DNA of 64,000 nucleotides from Nymphaea colorata (taxonomy: Eukaryota > Streptophyta > Magnoliopsida > Nymphaeales > Nymphaeaceae), in NCBI RefSeq assembly GCF_008831285.2, contig NC_045146.1:21095289-21159288 (forward strand), given 5' to 3'. Position 1 is the stretch's first letter. Every line of letters starts with the position of its first letter. Shown here piece after piece: positions 1 to 9,862 of the stretch. The notes under the pieces were generated by a model. That model had not been told where the DNA came from, did not search any database, and saw only the letters and a program-made list of their open reading frames with translations. Made by a program: the position numbers and the translations under genes.

Positions 1-1290
1 TCAAATGGAGTCAAAATCTAAGTTCGACCGATCCAATTATCATACGATAAAAGTTGGTGTAAATGGGGAATCGTAAATTCACTTCAACAAAACAACGGCG
101 GCCATATCTCTCACGCTGCTGGTGAAGAGAATTCTTGTAGCGTACGTTAGATGGATCATGAATTTGGTTAAATGAGATGGAATCCAGATTCGACATAAAC
201 CAAATAATTACTAGCTCTTGAAAATGTGCCAGTTACAACTTTCGAGAAGGTTACGAATAGCGAACTTTTATTAACCCCAAAATGAAAATGTTAGCTACAC
301 TGATGAGAATGTAATCTAGTGACAGAGCGGGCGTAATATTGAAGAAAAAATCGTAGCTGATGTTTTCTATATTTCCAAATTATCAAAAACTCACCTCAAG
401 CTTTTGTTTGACGTTCTTTGTAAAATTGTGGCCCTTTATGAAATAATGGGTGAACGATTGGCCTTAAAATGTAAATTCCCCTTTTCTTTTTTATCAGATA
501 CGAGTTTAAGGCCGACTTCAGAGTGTTGCAATATGAACCCTATGTTTATCTTATATTCTCATACACTGCCCGGCCTTTCAAAAAGGTTTCTGAATAGGTA
601 GGTTCCTATTGAGCACATCATGGTGTTTATAATCTACAATCCTTTTACAAGTTGAAAATACGCATTGTATTTTTTCCTGTAAATTTTCTTCTGGGGCGCC
701 CCCTCTATTTGTAGGTTTAGATTGTTCATTCATTTATTCTTTTTAATATATTAAAGGAAGACGGCCATCTCTTAGGGCTGAATAGAGTTTGAGCCGAGTT
801 TAGCCAGCTTGAACTCAGCTTGGCTCAGGTTCGACTGATCAGCTCGAACTTAAAAAAGCTCTAATCCGGTTCGGTTAAGCTCCTCCTTTTTGGATTTGTA
901 TTTGGATCTTCCACATGGAATGGAGCCTTTAATTCTTATAGACTATCATTTCCATGCTTTTGAAAGCTGGGTTTCAGATTTGGGACCAGCAAATGAAGAT
1001 ACGTTGTAAAGATATCTTGTTTCTAGCAATACAATCCTGCAAGCACGATAGAGTTGTTTTCTACACAAGGCCCACCACATTCCCTTAACATCGTTTCTTC
1101 TTTGGCCTAGGGACGAGTTCAAGGGAAACCTGGAAGTCTTGCACAAGGAATTTGGTCATTTTTTTATAACCTTAGCACAACCCTTTTTCCAAAGAATAAT
1201 CTATATGAATAGTTTCATATTAGTGTTGACATCAGACCTTCTTATAGAATTTTAGAACCGGACACTCGACTTGTTTGTTTACATCTTTTC
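1..1290. repeat. Duplicated 5' flank of an array unit whose gene lies off the left edge
   Basis: Several blocks match, in the same order and orientation, the DNA upstream of copy 2: about 1-250 matches 5630-5800, 385-440 matches 5960-6060, 1045-1200 matches 6120-6260, and the motif ACCGGACACTCGA near 1258 recurs near 6349. Around copy 2 this DNA lies about 600 to 1250 bases upstream of a minus-strand gene. By analogy the matching gene would start some 600 bases left of base 1. No open frame here resembles a known protein. The homology was judged by eye, so the block edges are approximate. Confidence 0.7.
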
Positions 1291-2000
1291 AGAAAATAAA
1301 CGCCTAATTGACTCTCTTCTATCAGTTCCAGTAAATTAACTTGGATTGAAAAAAGGGGTCACTAAAAGTGATAAACCTATACCGGTGAAAATTTCACCGA
1401 TATACGTCTCTTGATTATTAAAAAAACAAAAAAAGAAACCTCGCGTAAGATTGTTCCCAGTAGAGGAGGTCATGGATTTTCGGCTACTTGGTAATAGGAT
1501 AAGCAAAATGAACAATAAAATTAATAACAAAGAGGAACAAGAAAACATTTAAAATATAATATAAAGGGAACGGACGGGATTTGTCATCTGATCAGAAGTA
1601 TTTGAAGAGGCTGGAGTTGTGAATCCTAAAATTAAAATTTTCATTTTTGATGAAATAGGAATTTCACTATTAGACAAAGAATCTTGATTCCAGAATTATA
1701 AGCTCATATTTTAATCAAAATTCTGAAATTGTGGGTGGAATTATGCTTTAGAATTTTACAATTTTTTCATCTCTCATTAGAATACATGTCATGATGGTTT
1801 TAATATATGCAACAATTCAAGAATTTTAATTCATGTTTTATCAAAAAAGTTATTTTTTATTATGGGATCAAAATTCGTGACTTGTAAACACAAACAGGAA
1901 TTTTCACTTCAATTGCAACTTGAGGCGGAATTTTGTTGCAAAAAAATTCAATTCTACAATCAAAATTCAAAACCATCACAGACTATTACTCTAAAATCAA
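1291..2000. other. AT-rich stretch, no gene seen
   Basis: This roughly 700-bp stretch has no counterpart at the equivalent place in the copy 2 to copy 3 spacer (about 6350-6420), so it is probably an insertion or an old deletion in the other unit. It is AT-rich with many short inverted AATTTT/AAAATT runs. No terminal repeats or coding signal could be fixed. The short hydrophobic minus-strand frame at 1336-1548 has no recognisable homology. Confidence 0.4.
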
Positions 2001-2152
2001 ATTAATTTCACGTCACGATTAATCATGTCATATTCTACCAAGTGAATCTCACATATTAATAGATACCCGACCTGAAATATGAACTTTAACAACGAAACAA
2101 CTAAAAAAGCATTGTGAAACAGTTCATAAGATACAAGTTAAGGCAACCCATC

Positions 2153-2158
2153 TTTATT
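2153..2158 (-). terminator. Poly(A) signal AATAAA, copy 1
   Basis: AATAAA on the minus strand lies about 190 bases past the stop of copy 1, just before the motif GATGGGTTGCCTTAA. The same AATAAA plus GATG(G/C)GTTGCC pairing recurs downstream of copies 2 (4405-4410), 3 (6564-6569), 5 (14040-14045) and 6 (17802-17807), and on the plus strand after copy 4. It looks like the common 3' end of subfamily A transcripts. A nearer AT-rich AATAAA at about 2270-2285 could also be used. Confidence 0.5.
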
Positions 2159-2347
2159 CATACGATAACTAATTAAAGGTAGAACAGTTATTTCTGTCGC
2201 GGACAAGATGTACACTTATCCCCAACAAAAAAGGGATCCATAAATGTAAGGCATCCCACATGATCACCTTGTTTATTAATTTATTAAGCCATATCAGCGT
2301 CAAGATATGGCAATACTTAAATGGGCGCCTTGCTGATCACCAGAAAA

Positions 2348-2671
2348 TCAGCACTTGATGTAGACACTCTTGAACTGGAATGGCCAGCAGCGATTCCTAT
2401 CGGCCTGAGGCAACGCACGCCCATATCCCTCGCAGTTATAGCCATTGTACACTATCATCACCGAGTCCGCGTCATGCTTCTCGTTATAATCATACTTGTA
2501 TCCACCATTGAATTCCAGGTTGTGACAACCACAAGCATCATACTTCTCAGAACGGCCGCGACACCCTGGCTCCTCATACACCCTCAGGTAGCTGTGGTAT
2601 TTTGCTTCGGCAATGCTCGCGAACATAACCATCGCCACCAGAGCGGCCACCAAAGCTAGAGATCTGGCCAT
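2348..2671 (-). CDS. MiAMP1-like secreted antimicrobial protein, copy 1 (subfamily A)
   Basis: Intronless, 107 residues. A hydrophobic signal peptide (1-23, ending AEA) precedes an 84-residue mature chain with cysteines at 37, 47, 49, 80, 95 and 107. The spacing 10-2-31-15-12 matches MiAMP1 of Macadamia (10-2-26-15-12) apart from one longer loop. MiAMP1 folds as a Greek-key beta barrel with three disulfides and inhibits fungi; the same apoplastic role is inferred here. The start is the ATG in a GCCATGGCC context. An in-frame ATG at 2779 lies right beside the TATA box, ahead of any likely transcription start, so it was not used. Unlike the other eight copies, its signal peptide lacks three residues (AVE or equivalent) before FAS. 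The mature chain is close to neutral, with about 12 K/R against 11 D/E. Confidence 0.93.
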   Translation of the reverse strand: MARSLALVAALVAMVMFASIAEAKYHSYLRVYEEPGCRGRSEKYDACGCHNLEFNGGYKYDYNEKHDADSVMIVYNGYNCEGYGRALPQADRNRCWPFQFKSVYIKC

Positions 2672-2780
2672 GGCGATTACGAAAGCTGAAGAGTGAAGAG
2701 GTATTGAGATCCCTCTGTAACAGGTTTCACAAAGGAATGGAGAACTAAGGCAGCGATGGTAATGTTGCTTCTTGTTCATC

Positions 2781-2788
2781 TATTTATA
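2781..2788 (-). promoter_or_regulatory. TATA box of copy 1
   Basis: The minus strand reads TCTATAAATAGATGAACAAG, with TATAAATA 110 bases before the ATG. The same box and the following GATGAACAAGAAGCA recur before copies 4 and 6 and, less exactly, before the other copies. Confidence 0.75.
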
Positions 2789-2973
2789 GATCAGCGAAAG
2801 CGTGTTAAAGAGATTTTGGATTTTTTTTTTGTTTTTCCCTTTGCCCAATATTGATACCGAGTGCCAAGAAGAGTAGTACGTGTGAATTATTTGCGTTGAA
2901 CATAGAAAAAATGTAATGCAATAAGATATATATTAATGTTAATTCATTATTTTCAGCATGGTTCTCATTTCAA

Positions 2974-2979
2974 GGTCAA
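2974..2979 (-). promoter_or_regulatory. Candidate W-box in the shared upstream block
   Basis: TTGACC lies about 300 bases upstream of copy 1. TTGACT sits at the aligned place before copy 4 (8963-8968, plus strand) and copy 2 (5182-5187, minus strand); copy 5 has lost the core. WRKY factors bind TTGAC(C/T) in many defence promoters. Six bases are weak evidence on their own; conservation within a duplicated block may be simple inheritance. Confidence 0.3.
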
Positions 2980-3600
2980 CAAGTATTTCTTTAGTACATT
3001 TGATCAAGCCTTTCTCTAAGATGGGGAGGCGCATATTGTGTGCATCCTTGAATTTTAGCTCTAGTCAAATATGGTGTGTGGCTTAGGCAGGCGCAGATTG
3101 TGTCCAACCTTGAATTTTAGGTCTAGTCAAATAAGAGGCGTGGCCGTGGGAAGGATGGGGGATCCTTATCCGCTTCATCGTTTCGTACAAGCAAACTGAG
3201 AAGTATGGAATGACGTCAGTTTCCGGCGATCAGTAGGAAATTTTGCCTAGCGTGAGTAGGGACAGTTTGTGTTTTCACCCATTTTTTCCGACTTTTTACC
3301 TAATTTGGCACATTGCCTGTCGACGATGATTATCGGTCAATATGTTTCATTTTCAATGCGTTTTAGTTAGAAAATTTGGTATGGGGAGAAACAAGTCTGA
3401 AAACTTAATCAGATTCAGATTTGGCATGCGCAGTTCTGCCATTGAATCAAAATCCAAGTGTTATCGAATTACGATGCGAAATGAGTTAATTTTCAGCATG
3501 TTCTGATGGAACTGTGAGCCTTTGAATACGATCGATTTAGAAATTAGGAAGAAAGACATAATATGAGGATATCTAGCACGCAATCCCCAGTAATTTCCAA

Positions 3601-4400
3601 CGAAGGATTGGTGAGAGACATGCTCTTTGCTTTTGTACTAAGAAAGAGTAGAAGGCACAACGCAACCATTTTTTTCAACACCAACCCACCACAACAATTT
3701 CTCTTTTGGCAAATTTTTATTCTCAGTGACCATAATTTTAGTTTAAGAAAAAAGACTTACATTTATGAGGACGGGGCAGGACATCTTCCACATTTATGAC
3801 AACCAAGGGAGGTATATATATTTTAGTTGACCCTACGTGTTTATGTATTTTAGATGCTACTGCCCCTTAATCATTTATCTTTTATATATGGCGCCCCTTG
3901 AAATTTTTTGGATGATTGCACCTGCGCCAAAACTTTCTGCCTCCAACCATGGACAAAACCTGTGTCCCATGTCACAGAAAGTTGCAGGCGAAGATTAGAG
4001 GTACGAAAAGAAATGGAAGCAGCGGGCTGCTGGGCACCAACAGTGAAAAATCGGCTCCGGGAGTGCAGTATATATTATCTGTTCAGATATATAACTATTC
4101 ATGGATTGATTGTACCAGTTAGATTTTTTTTTTTTTTTGTACAGAGTAATTATTCTGAACCACAACATTGATTAAAGAGGTGTTCGTCCGGTAGAGTTGT
4201 AAACTTGACAACTGGGGTTAGACTAGTCAGCAATATAGAAAATTACGTTTAACCGCATGGTTAATTAAGTCCAATTCTGCCAAGTAATTAAATCTGATAG
4301 ATGGACAGATACCCTAAAACTCAATTGTCAGGAACGAAACAACTTGGAGGATAAGATGAAACAATTCCACCCAAAATAGGTGTGTTAAAGGCAACGCATC
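3601..4400. other. Spacer, no gene seen
   Basis: Mixed AT-rich spacer with a short poly(T) near 4121. The small overlapping plus-strand frames at 3563-4171 show no family resemblance. From about 4190 onward it merges into the 3' flank of copy 2. Confidence 0.4.
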
Positions 4401-4680
4401 TTGATTTATTCGAACAATATATAAGTAGCACATGCATTTATTTCCGTGGCTGACAAGAAGTACAGATTCTTCTCCCCCACGCATAACATGAACACTTGAT
4501 AACTAAAGAAAACAGGAGCTAAAGAGTCCAGTAGGCCAAGTGACTAAGGGACCCATATCGAAATCCACATGACATGAAGGAGACCCACTTGATATTCCCC
4601 TTCTTTATTGATAAGCCATAGCAGCATCGAGATCATGGCATCAACTTATTTCTAGGGTGGCTCGCTCGCCGGAAAATTAA

Positions 4681-5013
4681 TCAACAGTGGATGTAGACAC
4701 TGTTGTATCGGATTGTCCAGCAACGTTCCCGATCAGCTTGAAGCAACGTACGTCCATAGCCCTGGCAGTTATAGTCCTTGTACAGTGTGACGCTGGACTC
4801 CGGATCATGCTTCTCGTTGTAATCGTATTTGTATCCGCCATCGTACTTGAGGTTGTGACAACCGCAAGCCTCATACTTCTCGGATCGGCCGCGGCACAGT
4901 GGCTGCTCGTACACCCTCAGGTAGCTGTTGTATTTTGCATCGGCAATGCTTGCGAACTGAAAGGCCATAACCATGGCCACCAGGACGGCCACAAGAGCCA
5001 AAGATCTGGCCAT
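4681..5013 (-). CDS. MiAMP1-like secreted antimicrobial protein, copy 2 (subfamily A, divergent)
   Basis: Intronless, 110 residues: signal peptide 1-26 (ends ADA), then a mature chain with all six cysteines at 40, 50, 52, 83, 98 and 110. It keeps the family core CRGRSEKYEACGCHNL and KYDYNEKHD. It is the most altered A copy after copy 5: the Gly before Cys40 is Leu, the usual ALPQ is TLLQ, the segment after Cys98 reads WTIRYNSVYIHC instead of WPFQFKSVYIKC, and the stretch after KHD is PESSVTLYKDYNCQ. A TATA box sits 92 bases upstream and the poly(A) signal about 270 bases downstream. The frame is intact, so a working secreted protein with a changed surface is likely. Confidence 0.93.
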   Translation of the reverse strand: MARSLALVAVLVAMVMAFQFASIADAKYNSYLRVYEQPLCRGRSEKYEACGCHNLKYDGGYKYDYNEKHDPESSVTLYKDYNCQGYGRTLLQADRERCWTIRYNSVYIHC

Positions 5014-5104
5014 GGCGGGGACGTTCGAAAGGTTGAAGAGCGAAGAGATGTTAAGTAGGCGACAAGAACTGAGTTGGTGGTTGTAATGCTACTTCTTGGT
5101 CATG

Positions 5105-5112
5105 TATTTATA
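5105..5112 (-). promoter_or_regulatory. TATA box of copy 2
   Basis: TATAAATA on the minus strand, 92 bases before the ATG. The surroundings (CTATAAATACATGACCAAG) are a variant of the family promoter. Confidence 0.7.
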
Positions 5113-5139
5113 GATGGGTGAGATCATCTGGTTAAAGGG

Positions 5140-6420
5140 ATTGTGGATCATGTGATCCTTCAGGATTTCCCTCTCATTTCAAAGTCAAGAAGAATTACTT
5201 TAATACATTTGGCTAACGCTCGCTATAAGTTTGTTGAGCGCACATTGTGTCCCTCCTTGGGTTTTAGCTCTAGTCAAATACGGGTTGTGTGGCCGTGGGA
5301 ATCATACGGTCTCCTTATCACCTTGCCGGTCGTTTCCTACTGGCACATGTGGGCAACTGCCCACACAAGCCCATGAAAAATGTTTGTTTATCTTTTTTTT
5401 TTTTTTTTTTTTTACTCCGTCCCCACTTGAAAGTAGTGACAATTGTTAGTTTCCTGTGGTCTAATTTTCTTAAAGCGCATCTAGAATTGGAGCTGTTTTT
5501 CGCCATTTTTTCCGACCTTAGTTTCCCCCCAGACTGGATGTCGATGATGATCGTATGAATAAATTTGAATGTCAACGCAAATTTTTGGTCAGAATATTTG
5601 GTTTGGAGTTTTGCCACCGACGAATTGAATCAAACTCTAAGAAGGATCGATCCGATTATGACACGATAAAAGTTGGACCGATCGAGATACGTGGAAATGG
5701 TGGACCGTAGGTTAGATGGATCATGAATTTGGTTAAATGAGATCTAACCCAGATTCGACATGGACCAAATAATTACTAGCTACGTGCCAGTTGCATCAGG
5801 ATTCGCTGCCAACTTGAGGAAGCTAAAGATATATATGTTAAATACACATAAGTCATGAGTGATTTCTCAAATTGTAGGCAGTTTCCTCATGTTTTGAGGA
5901 AAATGAAAGGAACTGGGAGCTTTTGAATTCTCAAACAAGGACATGTTGCTTGCAAGCACAATAACTCACCTCAAGCTTTTATTTGACAGTCTGCATAAAA
6001 AATTGTGGCCTTCCAGAAAATCACGAAACTAATTAGTCCCTTTATGAAATTGTGGCCAAATTTGTGTACTGGCAAAGGAGGATACGTTGGGAAGACATCG
6101 CGTTCCCAATAATACACATCGATATTTTCTACACAAGGCCCACCATTCCCGCAGCAATGTCTCTTCCATTAGATAGGGACGAGTTCAAGGGAAACTTGGA
6201 AGCCTTGCAACAGGAATTTGAGCCCTTTTTTATAACCCTTGCACAACCCTTTCGGCAAGAGTTAAGTCTATGAATAGATAAGTTTATATTCGCCAGCGAC
6301 TGACATCAGGCCACGTACCGACGTAGAAATTTTTGGCAGATTAAAACCGGACACTCGATTTTGCTGACCTATAAATATTATATGCACTCATTTGAGCGGA
6401 CTAATCATACGATTTATTTT
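5140..6420 (-). repeat. 5' flank of copy 2, shared with the left window edge
   Basis: The first part (5160-5420) aligns with the upstream block of copies 1 and 4, including GCGCACATTGTGTCC and TTTTAGCTCTAGTCAAATA. The distal part (5630-6270) aligns with 1-1290. It carries a poly(T) run near 5393-5413. A plus-strand frame at 6052-6273 contains a segment, DEFKGNLEALQQEF, whose counterpart near 1110 stays open in the same frame; no known protein fits. Confidence 0.65.
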
Positions 6421-6822
6421 GTTAGATTTTGCCAAGTAAATTAATAATATTCTGATAAGAGTGAACGACATCCGACCTGAAATATTGTGAACCTCAGCAA
6501 CGAAACAAACACGTACGAAAAGGTAAACAATATTCCATGCTATATACGTTAAGGCAACCCATCTTTATTCAACTTAACCAAAACTATAGGTAGTACAACT
6601 ATTTCCATGGCTGACAAGAAGTACATGTACTTCTCCCCAACACATAAAAGTAAACTTAACTAAATTAAACACGATCTCGTGAGTCCAGTAGCCAGTAGGA
6701 GGGGACAAATAGTGAAATGCACATGAAAGAGACCACTTGATCTCCTTCTTTATTAATTAAGCCACATAAACGTCAAGATATGTGGCAATATTTAAATGGG
6801 CGCCTCGCTTATCACCAGAAAA

Positions 6823-7155
6823 TCAGCACTTGATGTAGACACTCTTGAATTGGAATGGCCAGCAGCGATTCCGATCGACTTGAGGCAACGCACGCCCATA
6901 CCCCTCGCAGTTATATCCCATGTACACTACCATCCTCGAGTCTGCGTCATGCTTCTCGTTATAATCATACTTGTATCCACCATTGAATTCCAGGTTGTGA
7001 CAACCACAAGCCTCATACTTCTCAGAACGTCCGCGGCACCCTGGCTTCTCATACACCCTCAGATAGCTGTTGTATTTTGCATCCGCAATGCTCGCGAACT
7101 CGAGGGCCATCACCATTGCCACCAGAGCGGCGATTAAAGCAACAGATCTGGCCAT
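6823..7155 (-). CDS. MiAMP1-like secreted antimicrobial protein, copy 3 (subfamily A)
   Basis: Intronless, 110 residues: signal peptide 1-26 ending ADA, mature chain 27-110, cysteines at 40, 50, 52, 83, 98 and 110. The mature protein differs from copy 4 at only about five positions (for example K/E at 37, R/G at 41 and M/K at 79). The ATG in GCCATGGCC is chosen; the four codons before it begin with TTG, not ATG. A TATA box lies 110 bases upstream and an AATAAA signal (6564-6569) about 255 bases past the stop. The Cys framework, signal peptide and Greek-key-type sequence support a secreted antifungal role like MiAMP1, by family inference only. Confidence 0.93.
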   Translation of the reverse strand: MARSVALIAALVAMVMALEFASIADAKYNSYLRVYEKPGCRGRSEKYEACGCHNLEFNGGYKYDYNEKHDADSRMVVYMGYNCEGYGRALPQVDRNRCWPFQFKSVYIKC

Positions 7156-7264
7156 GGCGGTTCCCAAGGTTGAAGAGTGAAGAAGTATTAAGATCGATCC
7201 GTAACAGGCTTAACAAAGGAATTGAGGACTAAGACAACGATGGCAATGCTGCTTCTTGTTGAAC

Positions 7265-7272
7265 TATTTATA
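7265..7272 (-). promoter_or_regulatory. TATA box of copy 3
   Basis: TATAAATA on the minus strand in the context GATCTATAAATAGTTCAACAAG, 110 bases before the ATG, matching the spacing in copy 1. Confidence 0.75.
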
Positions 7273-7289
7273 GATCAGCGATCAAGAGC

Positions 7290-8180
7290 TAGTGGAAGAT
7301 TTGCTTAAACAAGGCGTGTGTATTTGGCAGTCGTTTCCTACTTGTAAACCAGGAAGCACCGAACAACATTTCCTACGAATGGAAAATTTGGCCTACCAGA
7401 TTTTGCTTAAAGCGCACATAGATTTGGGACTTTGTTTTTCTTCACCCACTTTTTCCTACTTTGGCTTTGCCGTAGGGATATCGACCATAAGTTAAACATG
7501 TCCGGTTTCGTCTATGCGTGCAGCCTTATGTTTTGATGAAAATGCATGTGGAGCTGTGAGCTTTTGATTCCGATGGATTTAGGAAGGACGATACAATGCG
7601 AAGACATCTCGTTTGGAAGCACAAGAATTTTTTAGAGCTCAGCTGAATAACTAGTACTGCACATCGGACTGTTAAAGGCTCCTCTTGAAATTTTGCATGA
7701 ATGAGAGGGAATGTAAAACCAACGCAGCCAGATCTTTTCGAAAAGAAAAGCCGTTTTTCTTGACTTTTTCTACTTTTTCTTGACCAAATCATACTAGTTT
7801 TTTTTTTTTCAAATTAAAAAAGCAGCGCCAAGTCAATCCTTTCGAAGGATTGACTTTGTCCCTGAACTCTTAACTGATAAAAAAAGAAAAGAGACATTTC
7901 AATTTCAACGCCTACATTTCACCCATAGTTCAATATAAGAAACTTTGTTATGTGATTTTTTTCAACCGGGGCCACGCATTTATAAAAGCAATCAAATATT
8001 AAAAGTTGGAAGCCAGTTGTTGTTAATTTTAAAAAAGAGAAAACATTAGCTGCATCATTTTTTCCCAACATACTCTCTCATGATCACTAGACTACATTCT
8101 CATCATATAGTAATATTTTCATTTTAGGGTTAATAAGAAATTCACTTCTCCTGCAATGACAGTCTTTGTAATTTCTGGAA
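7290..8180. other. 5' flank of copy 3 and spacer, no gene
   Basis: Pieces match the A-family upstream block, for example the stretch near 7550 (GAGCTGTGAGCTTTTGATTC) against that near 3515, but the GCGCACATTGTGTCC segment seen before other A copies is not evident. The rest is AT-rich spacer with a palindrome, TCCTTTCGAAGGA, near 7839. No coding frame can be supported. Confidence 0.45.
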
Positions 8181-9178
8181 ATTATTGGGCTTGCGTGTGA
8201 GATATCCTCATATTATAGCTATCTTCCCTTTTAAATCGATCGTATTCAAAGGCTCACAGTTCCATCACAACATGAATCTGCTGGTATACGTGAAGACAGC
8301 AGTGCCGATTGTCAAATCAATCACGAGTTATCTGCGTTTGACATATACATATGTCTTTAGCTTTCTCAAGTTGGGAGTAATTAGTAGTGATTTTAGTGGC
8401 ACACAGTAGTTATTTGGTTTATGCAGAATCTGGATTAATTCAGATCCAGAATTAATTTTTTAAATTCAAATCCATATAACTTACGATCCTACATTTACAA
8501 GTAATTCGGTGGAACTCTTTCATGATATCATAATCGGATGACACTTGGAATTTGACTCAATGGCAGAACTGCGTGCCAAGTCTGAGTCGGATTAATCATC
8601 CATATCCTTTCTCTCCTTACCAAATATTCTAACAAAAAATTGGCATTGAAAGTCGAACATATTCACCGATCGTCATCGATAGCCAATGTCGGCTAAAGGG
8701 GTGAAGAAAAACTGCTCCAATTCGGTGTGCGCTTGGCGAAAATATTAAATCACGCTAGGCAAAATTCCCACTGTTCGCAGGAAACTAACGTCGTCCCAGT
8801 ACTTCCTAGTTTGCTTGTAAGTAATGACTGTTGAAGCTGATAAGGAGCCCCCTATCCTTCCAACGGCCACATGTACACCTTATTTGACGAGAGCTAAAAT
8901 ACATGAATGGCGCCTCCCCAATTTAGAATAAGGCCTGATCAAATGTATTAAAGAAATTCTTGTTGACTTTGAAATGAGAACCATGCTGAAAATAATGAAG
9001 TATTAAAATACATACCTTATTGCATTACAAGTTTTATTCAAACAGAACTTCATGGTCAATGCAAATAATTCACACGTACTACATTCGCACTCTGCTTGGT
9101 GCTTGGTATCAATATTGGACAAAAGGGAAAAAAAAAAAAGACAAAAAAAGAATCGACGTTAACACGCTTTTGCTGATC

Positions 9179-9186
9179 TATATATA
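9179..9186 (+). promoter_or_regulatory. TATA box of copy 4
   Basis: TATATATA within GATCTATATATAGATGAACA, 105 bases before the ATG. It is a one-base variant of the family TATAAATA and is followed by the same GATGAACAAGAAGCAGCATT as copy 1. Confidence 0.7.
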
Positions 9187-9290
9187 GATGAACAAGAAGC
9201 AGCATTACCATCGCTGCGTTTGTCCTCCATTCCTTTGTTAAACCTGTTACCTATCGATCTTAATACTTCTGCACTGCCTTCGGAGACGCC

Positions 9291-9623
9291 ATGGCCAAAT
9301 CTGTTGCTTTAGTCGCCGCTTTGGTGGCAATGGTTATGGCCGTCGAGTTTGCAAGCATTGCCGATGCAAAATATAACAGTTATCTGAGAGTGTATGAGGA
9401 GCCAGGGTGCGGCGGCCGTTCTGAGAAGTATGAGGCTTGTGGTTGTCACAATCTGGAGTACAATGGTGGGTACAAATACGATTATAATGAGAAGCATGAT
9501 GCGGACTCGAGGATGATAGTGTACAAGGGCTATAACTGCGAAGGATATGGGCGTGCATTGCCTCAAGTCGATAGGAATCGCTGCTGGCCATTCCAATTCA
9601 AGAGTGTTTACATCAAGTGCTGA
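9291..9623 (+). CDS. MiAMP1-like secreted antimicrobial protein, copy 4 (subfamily A, inverted)
   Basis: Intronless, 110 residues, the only array member on the plus strand. Signal peptide 1-26 (MAKS start, ends ADA); mature chain with cysteines 40, 50, 52, 83, 98 and 110 and the ending FQFKSVYIKC. Copy 4 carries Gly at 41, where most A copies have Arg. The ATG lies in GCCATGGCC. AATAAA signals follow at 9833-9838 and 9857-9862. The inversion brought its promoter and 3' flank along (see the inverted-duplication arms), so it should be controlled like its neighbours. Family membership is firm; antimicrobial activity is inferred. Confidence 0.94.
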   Translation: MAKSVALVAALVAMVMAVEFASIADAKYNSYLRVYEEPGCGGRSEKYEACGCHNLEYNGGYKYDYNEKHDADSRMIVYKGYNCEGYGRALPQVDRNRCWPFQFKSVYIKC

Positions 9624-9832
9624 TTTTCTGATGAACAGCGAGGCGCCCATTTAAGTATTACCATATCATCTTCATGATGATATTGCTTAATTAATAAACA
9701 AGGAGATCAAGTGGATGTCTTTCAATATGAGTCCCTTTGGCACTCCTACCGGACGCATGAGCTTGTGTTTAATTTGGTTAAGTGTATTTTATGTGTTGGG
9801 GAGAAGTATACGTACTTCTTGTCAACCATTGA

Positions 9833-9862
9833 AATAAATGTACTACTTATGATATGAATAAA
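9833..9862 (+). terminator. Two AATAAA poly(A) signals, copy 4
   Basis: AATAAA at 9833-9838 and again at 9857-9862, the second just before AATGGGTTGCCTTAA. This is the conserved 3' end seen on the other strand after copies 1, 2, 3, 5 and 6. Confidence 0.5.

Larger units (their letters stand above)
2000..3600 (-). repeat. Left arm of an inverted duplication (copy 1 plus flanks)
   Basis: The DNA around copy 1 matches, in reverse complement, the DNA around copy 4 at about 8180-10090. Matching anchors include CATGGTTCTCATTTCAA (near 2958 and, reversed, near 8980), GGGGAGGCGC (near 3023 and 8910) and GTGAGCCTTTGAATACGATC (near 3515 and 8240). Homology runs past the 3' UTR to the GGTCGGG motif near 2070. 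Within this arm a unit of about 62 bp is tandemly doubled at 3027-3150; it is single in the right arm. Confidence 0.75.

Noticed and set aside
1336-1548. Hydrophobic minus-strand frame, considered as an organellar DNA insert
   Set aside because: I could not match it to any plastid or mitochondrial gene, and AT-rich sequence readily gives hydrophobic translations.
2321-2659. Long plus-strand frames opposite the AMP genes (also at 4687-5058, 6796-7137, 17910-18371 and, on the minus strand, 9309-9650)
   Set aside because: They are antisense shadows that recur because the real genes are similar. They lack independent start context and family resemblance.
2672-2779. In-frame 36-codon N-terminal extension of copy 1
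   Set aside because: Its ATG lies next to the TATA box, before the likely transcription start. The other copies begin at the MA(R/K)S methionine, and the extension would hide the signal peptide.
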